Of a stretch of DNA of 64,000 nt, positions 33,071 to 45,174 are shown in pieces; within the stretch, counting starts at the first letter, position 1, and every line of letters starts with the position of its first letter. Both the position numbers and the translations under genes were made by a program. This DNA comes from Prinsepia uniflora (Eukaryota > Streptophyta > Magnoliopsida > Rosales > Rosaceae), in assembly GCA_032719365.1 (NCBI GenBank), contig CM064872.1:49212252-49276251 (forward strand). The letters run 5' to 3'. The notes under the pieces were generated by a model that saw only the letters and a list, made by a program, of their open reading frames with translations, did no database searches and was not told the DNA's origin.

Positions 33071-33524
33071 TTCTCCAATTGTCACCAAATAATTGTGTTG
33101 CTAATTTCTATTATCAATAGAAAAATCAACAAAATCCTCTCTGTAACACTTTTTATGAAAAAGAAATTAAACTCAATGTTGACACTATATTAGACCACAA
33201 ACTTGATGAGCCTAATACCCTAAGCTCACACTACCAAACAATCCTAACAAGGTCTACTCACCTTTTAACAAGTTAATAGATCACCATCCATTCAAGATTC
33301 TCCAATTGTCACCAAATAATTGTGTTGCTAATTTCTATTATCAATAGAAAAATCAACAAAATCCTCTCTGTAACACTTTTTATGAAAAAGAAATTAAACT
33401 CAATGTTGACACTATATTAGACCACAAACTTGATGAGCCTAATACCCTAAGCTCACACTACCAAACAATCCTAACAAGGTCTACTCACCTTTTAACAAGT
33501 TAATAGATCACCATCCATTCAAGA
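33071..33524. repeat. Perfect 227-bp tandem duplication abutting a hAT element
   Basis: Units 33071-33297 and 33298-33524 read base for base the same. Both end in ATTCAAGA, and the second ends exactly where the hAT TIR begins. Confidence 0.92.
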
Positions 33525-34255
33525 TAGCCCTCGGCATTGGGTCGGGCCGGGCAAGCCCGGCCCAAATTTTTTGGGCTTGGGCCTGACCGGGTCGGGCTTA
33601 TTAAATAATTTTTAAATTTGCGGGCCGGACCGGGCGGGTTTAATGACATAAAAAAGAGCCCACGGGCTTTTATCGGGCCGGGTTTATATCGGGCTTTTCA
33701 GGTCGGGCCTATTAAACCCACTTGGATCGAGCTTACGTGGGTTTTTGCAATAAACTATATCTCAAATTTTAAAATTACAAAAAAATATATGCATGAAAAA
33801 AAATATTAATAATGAAAAAAAAATACTCAAGGGTGCAAAAACGTGGCCTCGTTAAAATAAAATACTCAAGGGTGCAAAAACGTTGGGCCTATTAAGTAGG
33901 TGGAGGAGTGGTTAGGGTTTGTATTTAGTATTGGGTATTGGGTATTGAGCTTCTTAAAATAAATTAAGTGGGCTTGGGGTTGAGATTTGGGTTTGGGTTG
34001 AAATATTAGTATTAAGAATGAGTTGAGTATTAATTTTTAAATAATAAGTATTTTATATTTTCGGGCTTATGGGTTGGGTTTATTACGGGCGGGTCGGGCT
34101 GGACTTACCGGATTTTATCGGGCTCGGACCTATCGGGTTTGAACACCATAAGCCCAAGCCCAGCCGCTAACTCTAGGGCCGGGCCGACCTTTTGTCCATC
34201 GGGCTTATCGGGCCCCCATAAGCCCATGGGCTTTTGGGCCAAATGGTGAGGGCTA
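33525..34255 (-). mobile_element. Non-autonomous hAT-type transposon, copy 2 (inverted relative to copy 1)
   Basis: TIRs TAGCCCTC and GAGGGCTA; 8-bp duplication ATTCAAGA at 33517-33524 and 34256-34263. 731 bp. Its reverse complement runs parallel to 7704-8424 from end to end, including the CCATTTGGCCCAAAAGCCC block. The outermost 8 bases differ between copies (TAGGCTTC and TAGCCCTC), so the termini have drifted or were converted. Confidence 0.9.
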
Positions 34256-34263
34256 ATTCAAGA

Positions 34264-35860
34264 TGTCACATGTCAGCTCCACAATAGAAGCACGTTCTCC
34301 CACATCGAAACTATTCATTATTCCTCCCTTACACATCCATACAAAGTTATTTCCCAATAAAAGTAACTAAGTTTTATTATTCATATTTACTTCACAAATT
34401 ACTATTTACCACATGCTCCTTATGCACATTGGCCTACAATGACTTGGGCATCGAAGTACCCTTAGGCCAGCACCAAACCGGTGCTTACCACTAGTCGACG
34501 ATCGATTTACCCTATTTTACAGGTCATACAAAGGACACGTGTCTGAATGGAATACCAGCTCTAAGTTTGAACATTTAGTGCATTAATAGTTTGACGTCGC
34601 CTGTGGGAATTCTGATTAAGGCTGCCTACTATCCCACTAAGCTGAGCACCACTCTCCTAATCACTCTATAAACATGCAAGCTAAAACAAGAGACAGTGAA
34701 GTTAGACCCGGACAAGGGAACAGGGTATTGAGTAACACTTCTCTCGACATAGTCCAAGCATTAGAGAACCTACAACGAGATATGGCTGAGATCAAGGCCA
34801 ACGGGACCCAAGCTGAGGTACGATACAAATTGCTAAGGCAAAATACATCAACGTGGTGGGACATCTGAAAACCGCTCAAGCCGAGCTAGCCTCTCGTCCT
34901 GTTCAAGAAGAGACTTGCGCGGTCGAGCATGTTGTGGCTAATTTCGCCCAGCGTGCCGAGCGTATAAGCCACACTAAGGAGAAAGATAATGCCCCCACTA
35001 CAACCGAACCAATCAACAAAGCCCCATAGCTCCTGATCATATTAATAAAAGGCTAGAAGGAAATCAAGATCTACTGTGATGCTAGGGAAGCCCTAAGTGG
35101 AGGGTTACACCGAGACTGCAGATAGCTCAGTTCAATCAGGCTCATGTTCCCTTAGAAAGGTGAATCATCTCAACTGATAAGAGAACAGACTGGTCAGATA
35201 CCATTTGAGACAAATTTGTGACATCCCATTCACACTACGCAATCAACACCAGTAACAATCAGGGAAAATCGTCAGCATACGACGCTCCGACAGACCCTTC
35301 CCCCTAATGTTCGCTCTAAGGGACACCAAGGAGTTTCCTCTTATCAAGAAGCTGAAAACCCTATCCATAATGCCAACCACGATGGTAGGAGAAAGGAACA
35401 TAGTGCTGATCCGCTCATCGAGCAACTGTTGGACCGAGTAAGGACTTTCGAGGATGATAATGGGTATCCCTAGGCACCGACATGGAGCAAGACAAACCAT
35501 GGTCTGTGATCAACCATTACCATCACAATCATGAGATCAAGCTTCTAGATATCCACTTTACATAAGCAAAGGAGACCCCATCACACATCTCGACAATTAC
35601 AAGTTGGTCGTGGCTTTCAAGAACCATCCGATGATGCCTAGTGCCTTATATTCAGCTTGACCCTCACCGAGGCAACAATCAACCGGTTCTACTGATTGGA
35701 GCCCAAAACCATCGACTTATCTGAGCAGTCTTCAGACGGTCTTCCTCAACTAGCTCATGATACAAACATACCACCTCTTCTTAGCTGAGGACCTGTTTCT
35801 ACTGAAGCAAGACGAGACCAAACCATTGTATAAGTATGTAGTTCAGTCATGAATACTCTT
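34264..35860 (+). mobile_element. Tat-lineage gypsy remnant: LTR end, primer site and broken gag
   Basis: 34264-34588 has the look of a Tat-type LTR 3' part (GACTTGGGCATCGAAGTACC, then CCGGTGCTTACCAC). It is followed at 34590-34608 by TTTGACGTCGCCTGTGGGA, a worn form of the TTTGGCGCCG(T/C)CTGTGGG primer-site region of that lineage. A gag start follows (MQAKTRDSEV at 34674), and farther on, in changing frames, DPITHLDNYK and TEATINRFYWLEPK of the gag core. No long frame survives. Confidence 0.6.
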
Positions 35861-36190
35861 CATGCACCGAGATAGATCACAAAGCAGCTTTAATCAACCA
35901 ATTTCAATCAATCAATCATTCTTGTTTTTAATTCTATTTTATCTACTTACTTGCGTACACACCAAACCATCAAAACCCCCCAATTCATATTTATTTTAAT
36001 GTATGTTACATTGAATTTGATCTTAAGTGGAATAACTATTAAACAAGTTCTCGAGGGATCGACCTTTGCGAGCTACTATACTATCATATTTGATTTTGTG
36101 CACCTGCAAAGTATCACTTGTAGAATTATTGACCATCTTAATTATGTTCAATAAAATCTCTATCACAATCAATAATTTTAGATCGTGATT
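35861..36190 (+). mobile_element. LTR-like fragment, lineage uncertain
   Basis: Contains GTTCTCGAGGGATCGACCTT and GAGCTACTATACTATC, a phrase typical of the region near the 3' end of some Athila-type and related LTRs. No ends or TSD found. Confidence 0.3.
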
Positions 36191-36600
36191 CGTGGTTCAC
36201 ATCGAGATTATGGCAGAGTTTACAACAGTCATTTAGGTCAAGGTTATGTTTCAGTACAACTTTTCACCCTCAAATTGACTACCTGTATGAAAGGACGATA
36301 CAGACCCTACAAGACATGATAAGAGCGCATGTGTTGTAGTTCATGGGGGAACTGGGATTCGCACTTGACGTTGATAGAGTTTTCTTACAAAAATACTTAT
36401 CAGTCGAGTATTGGGATGACCCCATTTGAGGCGGTGTATGGGCGATTGTGCACAACACCTATTTTCTGGACTGAGGTAGGTGAAAGGAGATTAATGACAT
36501 ATGAATGGGAAGATGGACAGAGGAAAAGTTCAAGATCATCAAGAATAACCTAAAAGCAACCCAGAGTCGTCCAAAAAAAAAAGTGGTCTCCATAGCCTTT
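36191..36600 (+). pseudogene. Ty3/gypsy (chromovirus-like) integrase fragment
   Basis: FHPQIDYLYERTIQTLQDMI in one frame, then a stop and a one-base shift, then NWDSHLTLIEFSYKNTYQSS, IGMTPFEAVYGR and IFWTEVGERR. This is the end of the integrase core, with the catalytic Glu helix region altered. Orphan fragment; its LTRs are not adjacent. Confidence 0.75.
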
Positions 36601-36981
36601 GCGGGCTATCTACGTGTAGTGCAGATTTTCCAACCATATGGCTTATACAACAAGCTACGGCTTAGGGTATGTTTCTAGTCAGTCGGCTCAGATTACGAGC
36701 TGTCACTTGGGGGAATCAATGATTAGTCAGGGAACTTGATTTACAATATTCATGTCCAGGTTTTCTTGAAATATTTTACAAGCGGGAATTTCATAGAAAT
36801 GTGGGCCACATGCATGCTTATACATTTTATGTTTTCTTATTAATCGGCTCATAGTTTTTAACTTGAATTTTATATCTGGAACTTGTATGGTTTATAACTT
36901 GATTTTGGAGGTTTCTTATTATGTTTGTATGTTTAGAAACTCGAGAGTAAATAATATTTTTCTTCAGTAAATGTTTTTTAA
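36601..36981. other. Unannotated AT-rich spacer
   Basis: Possibly the degraded tail of the gypsy fragment. Nothing definite seen. Confidence 0.3.
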
Positions 36982-38745
36982 TAGGATACGACCCTCTCTA
37001 TAATCCCCTCGATTAGTATGAGAGGGCCTGCTCCCGTCTGACACGTCATGCAAAAGTACTATAGGACCCTCCCCGTAATCCCCCTTGATTAGCGTGGGAG
37101 GACCTGCTCCCATATGACACGTCATGCAAAAGCACTAAAGTATCCTAGAGATTTAAATATGTATACTTACCACGTGTTAGATAAAGGATAAGGCTACATT
37201 CTAAACAGGGTATCTAGAGTATGCAAATCTACGTGATGCCTTAGTCTTAGTATTCATATAGCTCGCTTCCGTAATCAACCTAGAAGGTGTCAAAACCAAT
37301 AAAAAGTGTGAGTGAACAAAAAATAAAATTTTGGAAAAACCATTTTCTGAAATATACACTTACACCCTCCGTTTTATAAAACATGCATGCACCAATTTTA
37401 CAGATAAAACATGAATATCAAAATACGTGCAGGAACCAGAAAATTAGAAATTCCAAAACCTGCCCAACATAAAGTCATACCAAATCCATACCAAAGAAAA
37501 CCTGCCAACACAACCCTATCAAAATAAAAAATCATATCAACTGACCCAACCACGATGTTTGCAAGCTGAAACATCATGTCAATGTGCTCTACCAGTAGGC
37601 TAATGTCACTCGGGAACTAACGAAGTCCCAAACTTAATGTCCGAGTGTGGACCGGCTCAGGAACTAACGGAGTCCTAGACTCGATGTCTGAATCATGATC
37701 TTAGTCTCAGGAACTAACGAAGCCCTAGGCTCGATGTTTGAGACAAGTCTCGGGAATGACAGAGCCCATCTCGACATCAGAGATTATCCATCACAATCTA
37801 GCATCTCGAGGAGGGTCATCAACCACATCACATCATATCATAGCCACATCATCACAATCATCACACATAATCTCAAATGTCTCAAATACTGAGGAACCAC
37901 ATACCCGCATCAACAACAACTCAAACCATCATCCTATGTCTCGGGCTTAAGCCCCAAAATCACAATTCAATCAAACCTCGTAAAATGAGCCATTAAAATA
38001 TTCATAAAATAATGTAAAATCCCATTTTACCAAACACCGTCAAAATCATATACACATGATGTATCGAGTATAAAACCATTTTTCAAAACTCAATAATAAT
38101 TCAGAATACAAAATACTCAATTTCCTCGCAAAACGTGCCAGGTCATAATTTTCGTATTATCAAAACCCATATTTGAAAATCCATCCAAAACCACATAGAA
38201 ATCACCAACAAAGTCAATATTTCAAATCCCATGTCATGATTCATATTCAATTCGAAACCATAATCAAATCGGAACTCAAAACGTAAGCTTACGAAAAGCC
38301 TTGTAAAACATGTAATAAAATAATATTTAAATATAAAATTACCAAAAATCATATTAAAATCTCAATCACCCAAATATCAATTATGAAATATCGACCATAT
38401 TTAAAACACATAATTAGGCATTCATAGAATTTTAAGGAAACAAAAGTCCACTCACAAGTACCGCCGCTCACTCAAAACACGAGCCGTAAGCCAATCTGAA
38501 ACTTTCGGGATATCAGAGCCTGTCAAAGTCATATATGAGGGTCACTAAAAATCCATATAAGTCCATAAAATAAACCGTCAAAATCCCGAGAATCAAAAAC
38601 GCGTCCTAAACATGCTTCACGACGAGAAAAACCTCCAAAACGCCAACCCAACGATCTCCGATCGACTTGGAACCACCACCATTGGATTCAAGATGTCGAA
38701 ACCTTTAAAACAAGATCAGTTTGACCTCAAAATTCGTCCCCACGC
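36982..38745 (-). mobile_element. Family G LTR copy G5, truncated
   Basis: Left end TAGGATACGACCC, a worn TGACACGACCC. The first ~75 bp occur twice in tandem (about 36982-37056 and 37060-37135). A 48-bp minisatellite follows (37605-37775, CTCAGGAACTAACGAAG...). It contains the GTCCACTCACAAG and CTCCGATCGACTTGG landmarks, then stops abruptly where the + strand LTR G6 begins. Confidence 0.75.
37605..37775. repeat. 48-bp minisatellite in LTR G5
   Basis: About four units beginning CTC(A/G)GGAACTAACG and containing CTCGATGTCTGA. Confidence 0.7.
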
Positions 38746-40157
38746 TGTAACGACCCGTCCCTGGTTTCAGGATTAAATTAGTGATTAATGACGGATTAGT
38801 GATGTTAATCGGTGATTAGTTGGGTGATTTCGGACGGACGGTGCGAAATGACGGTTTTACCCCATAGAATGGGCGAAATGTTGACTTTTGATCGAGCTGT
38901 CAAATGGACTTTGGTCGATGACTGCGACATAGTTTGGGACGTCACAAGTCCGTAGACAGGCGGCACGTCTGATTCCGACATTCGAGGAGGAAGTTATGAC
39001 GTTTGGCAGTTGAGGGGTATTTTGTTAATTTGGCATTAAGGATATTTTGGTTCTTCTGTTGCCTTGGGAATTGTTCCCAATGGTTTTAGGACACTTGTCC
39101 CTTGCTGGAAGGTTGTGGAAGCCTCTTCCCCACCGCCTCACAATTATGTCATTAGTTTTTAAATTTGGTTGCACGGTTTGGCCATGAGAGAAACAGAGTA
39201 TGGAAATGATATCTCTACGCCCCCCTTTGATCTTCAGCCTTTGGTTATGAAGTGTGAATGAGAAAAAGAAGGTAGATGATGAGGAAGGTGGTGGTGCCAC
39301 CGTGGAGGGCCGTCCACGACGGTGGCCGTGGAAACAAAAAACAGGGGACCCGTGAAACCGTGCGAAACAATTGATCCACTCACCTTCAAAGCCTCATCTT
39401 TTGCTTGTCCGTTGTGAATGAAAGTTGGAAAGGGAAGGGAGTTGAACGTGGTGGTGCCCACGCTAGTGAACGACGACATTGGTGAGTTTGAATTCCCATG
39501 AATAGTTATGTTGAACTCCAAAATGGCCAATCATGAATTAGCGGTTATTTATTAGTTTTAATGATTGGAAATTGTCTCTGGAGGTCACATAGGTTGTTTG
39601 GGATTGAAAAAAAGAAAAAGGGTGGCTAGAACCATGAAAGCACGATGGAGGAAAGATGGTGTTTGAAGGTGGATCGGGCAGGTATCATTTAGGCCCTAAT
39701 TTCGTGTTTTTAAGCTGTAGATTGATTAGGAAGGGAAGGAAAAAGGTATAGGTGGTGGAATGGTCGAAAACAGAGTCGAATCGAACGAGTTATGGCGTTG
39801 AACCTCCCTCGTCGGTTCGGTTGGATCAAACTGATTCAGACCGGGTCTGACCGAGGTTGAAGACCACTGTGCTTAGGCGCGTGAAACCCATGTGCAACCC
39901 CTTTAGGATACGCGTGTGGGTGCGTGGCACAGTATCTGGGGAAGTTGTCAACATGACTTTTAATCTAATCAATGTATCGAACATTTTGGGACTGGTTTCG
40001 AGTCAATCAGACATCGTTTCGATATAGTTCGGGATGTCCGAAAGTTTAGGATCAAGTTTAAAAATTTGGGAAAATTACGGGGATTTAGTAGAAGCTTAAT
40101 GAAGTATTTAGTGACCTTAGAATGTGATTTGGACAGGTTCGGGAAGTCCGGTGATAG
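38746..40157 (+). mobile_element. Family G LTR copy G6, 3' truncated, head-to-head with G5
   Basis: Starts TGTAACGACCCGTCC and is closely parallel to G8 (56212 onward) through the TTGTTCCCAATGG and GATCTTCAGCC blocks. It continues to GGTGATAG at 40157, then changes to reverse-oriented internal sequence. It lacks the 26-bp palindrome, as does G8, which suggests a subfamily. Confidence 0.75.
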
Positions 40158-40375
40158 AAATTGGCATACATCTCACCACACACCGCGTATCGGGCAACGC
40201 ATCACCTAGTCGCTCGTGCTCTCACCATTAACTAAGAAACAAACTAACATACTATCTCCCTAGCGACCAGGTTGACGGGCTGTTCCGCGTCGAGACATCA
40301 CATCCACAGCAACATCACAGCACACAAGTCGACTAACCGCACGGAGAGCGCACAAACCGCGCTCTGATACCAAAT
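40158..40375 (-). mobile_element. Family G internal 5' fragment with primer-binding site
   Basis: On the minus strand the G7 LTR end is followed after three bases by TGGTATCAGAGC (40361-40372), the initiator Met tRNA type, and then by sequence sharing GGATGTGATGTCTC with the G10 internal start. G7 is therefore the 5' LTR of a reverse-oriented element whose remainder was replaced by G6. Confidence 0.75.
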
Positions 40376-41103
40376 TGACACGACCCACCCCCAATCCTCC
40401 GGGATTAAGAGATAAGTCATGCTCCCTTCTAACCCATGTGCGACACGAAGGCTAAACACCTATCTAACCCCCATGGAACACGTAAATCAGACAAGGGATA
40501 CCAAGGTCAACGTACCAAAAACCAACTTGCGTTAATCAAAGTTCGCAGCATCACTGTGGATCGCGTGTGTGATGTCTCCGTCTCACTAACAACAGCCCGC
40601 ACTGCATCAACTTGGAGGGTATCGAAAAACATAAAAGACTGTGAGTGTCAATAAATAATAATTTCAAAAAACATTTATAAGAAAAGACAGTTATACCCTC
40701 CACGTAAAACTAATGCATGCATTCAAAAACCATTTCTTAAAACCATTTCATTTTCCAGAGAATAGAACCGTTTACGAAACCATAAATCATTTCATCAAAT
40801 CCCGTTTCTCAAATTGAGGGCTTCATCCCAAAATCATAAATCAACAACAAAGTATGGGAACTCAGCCCAAAAATCCACAAATCCAAATCATCCGGGCCAC
40901 AACCCAAAACATGTGAAAACCACAAGCAAATCAATAGAAAATCAAGTTGATCAATCTGCTGGATCTTAAATACCGTGTCTTTAAACTCAAAACACATGTG
41001 CATCAAGCCTTCCTGGGATATCAACGAGTCTTTAAACTCAAAACACAATTAACCACCCTCGGGGGATATCACAATAATCGAGTTTTTAAACTCAAAACAT
41101 ATC

Positions 41104-41590
41104 TATTGAAATGTTAAATGTTCCAACTATTGATTACTCGTCATCCAATCACCAAGTGACGCGTTTCCTTCCTCGTAACCTGTCAACTTAAGTGAATCGC
41201 GTGTTTTCCGTTAGTACGGGCACTGGTGTGGTGTCGGCATAAGGTTCTCCGACGGTCAAGTTAGTAACTTTGTTCGTAAGAGGAAACGGTAAATGTTAAG
41301 TTCGGTAGAGTAATAGTGAATAGTAAATATTAGTTACCTTTATTGGGAAATGTGTACCCCTTATGTGTGGGTAGGTAGGATGTTCAATTCCTATAGTTTC
41401 GATGTGGGACAAATACTTTCGATTTGCATGCTGACACGTGTTATGCAGATCGAGGGTGGATAGACTTCCACATAGCTTCCCGTATTGGGCCCGGTGTTGA
41501 AGTTGTGTAAGTACGATGGTTTTGGGCCTTGGACGGAGTCTGGGCTTTAAGTATACGACCCAGTAGGTCTGGTCAGATATGGTATCAACA
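41104..41590 (-). mobile_element. Tat 3' LTR (left)
   Basis: 487 bp. It carries about 70 bp (roughly 41365-41437) absent from the other LTR, which has a clean deletion there between short GTG repeats. Confidence 0.88.
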
Positions 41591-41606
41591 GAAGTCCCCC
41601 AAGTCC
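41591..41606 (-). other. Tat polypurine tract
   Basis: On the minus strand ACTTGGGGGACTTC lies directly before the 3' LTR. A second similar tract lies near 41669-41690. Confidence 0.8.
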
Positions 41607-42108
41607 TTGACTGAGGTGGAATTTCTCGGTCTGGGCTTGTCTCATTCTCCCAGACCCTGGTGGGAAGTATACGGGTAGTCCCCCAAGTCCCCTGGCGGGA
41701 GAGTCCACCGAGACAGTCTCTGTGATAGCGAAGAAGTGCAAAGTGGTCGTTCTCGTGAGAAGGCGTCTCGGTGGAGCCGATGTGGTCGGTCAAGTGCTGT
41801 ATAGGCGGTCAGTGATGGTACCATGGTCGGTGCTGAGGGCCAGTCCTTAGTTGGCTTGGTAAGAGCGGTGTATCTATCTCAGCAAGGAGTTATCCTGGGT
41901 TGGTGGCGAGGTCCAACGCCTGCGGAGAGTTGTGGGCACCGAGTGGTGTACGGGGCTAGGTGAGGAGCGCAGGGAGGTCGGTGGTGGAGCGAGGAAGGAC
42001 GGTTGGGCTCCCTCGACTAGATGGTTGACCCGTGTCGGTAAGATTGATTGGTTGTGACACATGTCGGCCACTGGGAGGGGTGACGCCTCTTAGTCTATGC
42101 ACCAATCT

Positions 42109-42362
42109 CTATAAATATGAGAAGCTTTCATCGATTTTCTCACTTTGTGTTTGTGAGAAAAGTGGGAAAACTCTGTCGAAATAGAAAAGCGATTTCCAAT
42201 CAGCACTCCTCTGTGAAAAAACACGGTAAGCATTATTTAAGTCCAGTTTTTCGATTAAAGTAGGAGTTTGTGAAGAACTAAAAATGAACTTGGTGAAGTA
42301 TGTGGTCAGATCGTCGTAGGTCTGAGTCGGTCTTCTAAGTTTTGTTTATTTTTTTTTTGTAG
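42109..42362 (+). promoter_or_regulatory. TATA box, leader and 5' intron of the antisense ORF
   Basis: CTATAAATA at 42109-42117 lies about 30 bases before a plausible start site and is followed by an untranslated leader. A GTAAG donor at 42226 and a pyrimidine tract plus TTTGTAG at 42362 frame an intron that ends exactly at the ATG. This is a complete-looking plant gene start, divergent from the retroviral genes. Confidence 0.65.
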
Positions 42363-44756
42363 ATGTCCGTCGATAGTGACTCGGTATCCGAGGGTATGTG
42401 CTACGACTCATAGGGCGGTGAGTCATCAGATAGTAGTGTGCAGGTTCTCATTCCCATCTCCGGGAGTGAGGATGAGGCCCATTCGGCTGAAGCACAAAAC
42501 AGGGCACACTCGGTGCACAGTACGGTCGAGTCATCTGGGAGAAAAATGGAGACTTGTGCAGAGGTTGAGTCAACCGATCGGTCGGGCGGTGGCAACCTCC
42601 TGGTGTACGCCGAGACAATATTCAAGGTGGGTGTTCACCGAGCGTTGAAGCTAACCCACGGCCGAGACAAAGGTGCTTTGTGGTTGAATAAGAGGAAACC
42701 GAGCAGTGATGAGTCGGTCTTAGATGCAGTGGCGATTGAACGGGCCGCCTTCACTGTTGACGAAATGGTCAAAAAGGAGACCGAGAAGGGCCAGATGAAG
42801 ATGAGGATCAAGTTCGGTGTTCCTGACTCTGTGACGACGAGGCTACCGACGAGAGATGAGAGACTGAGTAATCCTTTGGCCGGTATGGCGTTGTTCTATA
42901 CCGAGTTGATGCACCATGGGGTGAGGCTACCCTTGCATCCCTGGTTGCGGAGGATGGTGAAGAAAATGAGGGTGGCACTCGGTCAGCTCAATCCAAACGT
43001 TTGGATTGTGCTCTGCTCCCTCTACACGGTCTTCCATTGGGCCGAGTAGCCGGAGCCGACCTATGCCCAGCTCATGTACCTGTATGAGTTTAGGTTTCAG
43101 CAACAGAGCACCAGGTGGGTCGTCGTCCGTCATCGCAAGAAGAGCAAACGGAGGGAGTTCATCCTGGACGTACCGACCTCCTAGAAGTCGTATAAGACTA
43201 AGTTCTGCCTGGTCAGTGGTAACTAGGAAAGGGACACCGAGGGACCTCTGATACCGTCCAAATTTCAAACTCAAGGTGGATAGTTGTAGCATAGGCCGAC
43301 CATTACTTGTAATTGTTTTATTGTTTTGATTTTGTATGCTTCAAGTATGGTGATAATGGCAAACCAGTTTCTCGGTGTGCAGGTTTGTTCCCCGAAGAAG
43401 CGATCTCTGCGGAAGAGAAGTCCATTGTTCACCGAGTGAGAGAGATTTTGGACGACCTGAATCGGAACCGACGCATCCTTCGGTTGCTTGGATTTCAGTA
43501 CAAAGTCAGCCTAATCGACACCGACGAGGGTAAGTGTTTTTTGTGTTGTTTTTTTTTTCTTTACATAGGTTGATCATTCTCTCGATGTTTCAGTTCCCCA
43601 TCATCTCGGTAGCCGAATTTTGATGGACTGCGAGCAGCTGAGGATGAAGGCCGACAAGATAGCCCAAGAGTCCGCCTCACTGTCAAAGGCTGCTGAGCTC
43701 CTTGAGCTCCTCCTCAAGAGGAAGAAAGTCCGAGCCGACAAAGGGCAACATGAGCTGACCGACCGTTGAAAGCAGGGCCAGTCCCCAAAACTGAGGCCGC
43801 CAACTCCTCCCACTCGGTCTCCCAAGAGAAAGCAGAGCACTATTGAGGGAGACCAAGTGTTGTCCCTGACCCCAAGCGGACAAAGGCTTGAAAAGAGGCC
43901 AAGACCATCCTGTCGACGAAGGAAGAGATTGGGGGCAAAAGGACCATGCCGGTCCCAGAGTTCAACCCTCCGTCGTCCCCTCCTCGGTAGGATGCGAGGA
44001 TCCTGGAGATGCTGAAGAGGAGGAGGGACGTGAACCTTGGTGTGTTCACCGAGGGAGAGGCCGTCGAAGAGGGAACAAGTGACGAGGCCACCCTCTATTA
44101 CCCGAGGCAGATGGTGCCGTTACTCAACAGAGTCTGTCAGGGGGCCTCCACTCCCTTGGAAGAGTTAGCCGAGGTTCAGTCCCGATTGGCCGACCAGAAG
44201 GTGGAGAAGGGCCTACTGCTACTGAGCAATGTAAGTATTTGTGTTTTCTTATATTGCAAGTGTTATATGTAGGCCGAATAAAGTAAGTACTAATATTTGT
44301 CATGTGAAGGCTCTCGGTGAAGTCTACCTCCAGTTTGGGAATGCTCAGATGAGGGTGTCGGCCGCGAGGAGAGAAAAAGATCGGCTGAGGAAGAAGCAGG
44401 AGGAGCTCACTCCTAAGCTTCAAGAGGCCGAGAGGACTGTAAAGCAGGCGGCCGGCCTCACCCGTCAGTTGGAAGTCGAGAGGTGGAAGACTCAGGAGGC
44501 CCTAGCCTCCATGGATCAGGTGAAGGTCGAACTGGAGGCCAAGGAGAAGGATCGATTGCGGCACTGGAAAGAGCTATGTCGGGTGAAGGCGGCTAATGAG
44601 GCCGACCTGGAAGCGGTAAGAAAGACAGTGGTGGCCAAGTTCAAGGAGTCTGAGGAGCAAGACAAGCTAAAGAACGAGTACACCGCCGACTACGAGCAGG
44701 AGTTCTTCCGTAACCTCTTCCTGCACAACCCTAGTCTGACCGTGAAGACCCCCTAG
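42363..44756 (+). pseudogene. Antisense additional ORF of the Tat element (PF04195-like), spliced, decayed
   Basis: Exons about 42363-43218, 43383-43529, 43594-44230 and 44310-44756, with matching phases. The first begins MSVDSDSVSEG. It holds the domain often labelled putative gypsy-type transposon/Transposase_28: VRLPLHPWLRRMVKKMRVAL, QLNPNVWIVLC, then AQLMYLYEFRFQQ and KTKFCLVSG. The last exon is a long Lys/Glu/Arg-rich coiled coil ending SLTVKTP. TAG codons interrupt at 42411, 43047 and about 43182, and a TGA near 43768. The third exon changes frame, and the acceptor before the last exon is AAG rather than AG preceded by C. Such ORFs are known from Tat elements; their role is unknown and the transposase label is misleading. 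Confidence 0.75.
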
Positions 44757-45174
44757 CTTGACCAAAATATCACGGCCGACATGTTTGAGGACGAGTCGGG
44801 GGAGGAGGAAGAAGAGGTTGTGCAGCCGAGTTCCCAGCCAGAGGCCGACCCAGTATGTCCTCCCCGACTCGTATGTTTGAGTCTAAGTGTTGGTGTAAGC
44901 CCAGTAAGGCTGTACACCGACTCCAAGGTTTGAGTCAAAATAGCAAGTGTTGGGGTGTAGGCCGAGTAAGATCGAACCCCAACTCGTATGTTTGAGTCTA
45001 GTTGCTGGTGTAAGCCGAGTAAGGCTATACACCGACTTCAAAGTTTGAGTCAAAAGTAGCAAGTGTTGGGGTGTAGGCCGAGTAAGACTAACCCCAACTC
45101 ATATGTTTGAGTCTAATTATTGGTGTAAGCTGAGTAAGGCTATACACCGACTCCAAGGTTTGAGTTAAAATAGC
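44139..45174 (+). repeat. Segment duplicated at 46204-47239 (original copy)
   Basis: Covers the end of exon 3, intron, last exon of the antisense ORF and the first 2.7 array units. Both copies measure 1036 bp with scattered substitutions. Confidence 0.88.

Noticed and set aside
41296..41793. 165-codon minus-strand frame across the Tat LTR edge
   Set aside because: It crosses the polypurine tract and the LTR boundary, so it is not a real gene.
42927..43292. Minus-strand 121-codon frame as an additional Tat gene
   Set aside because: It is the complement of the PF04195-like exon, which has recognisable family motifs on the plus strand.
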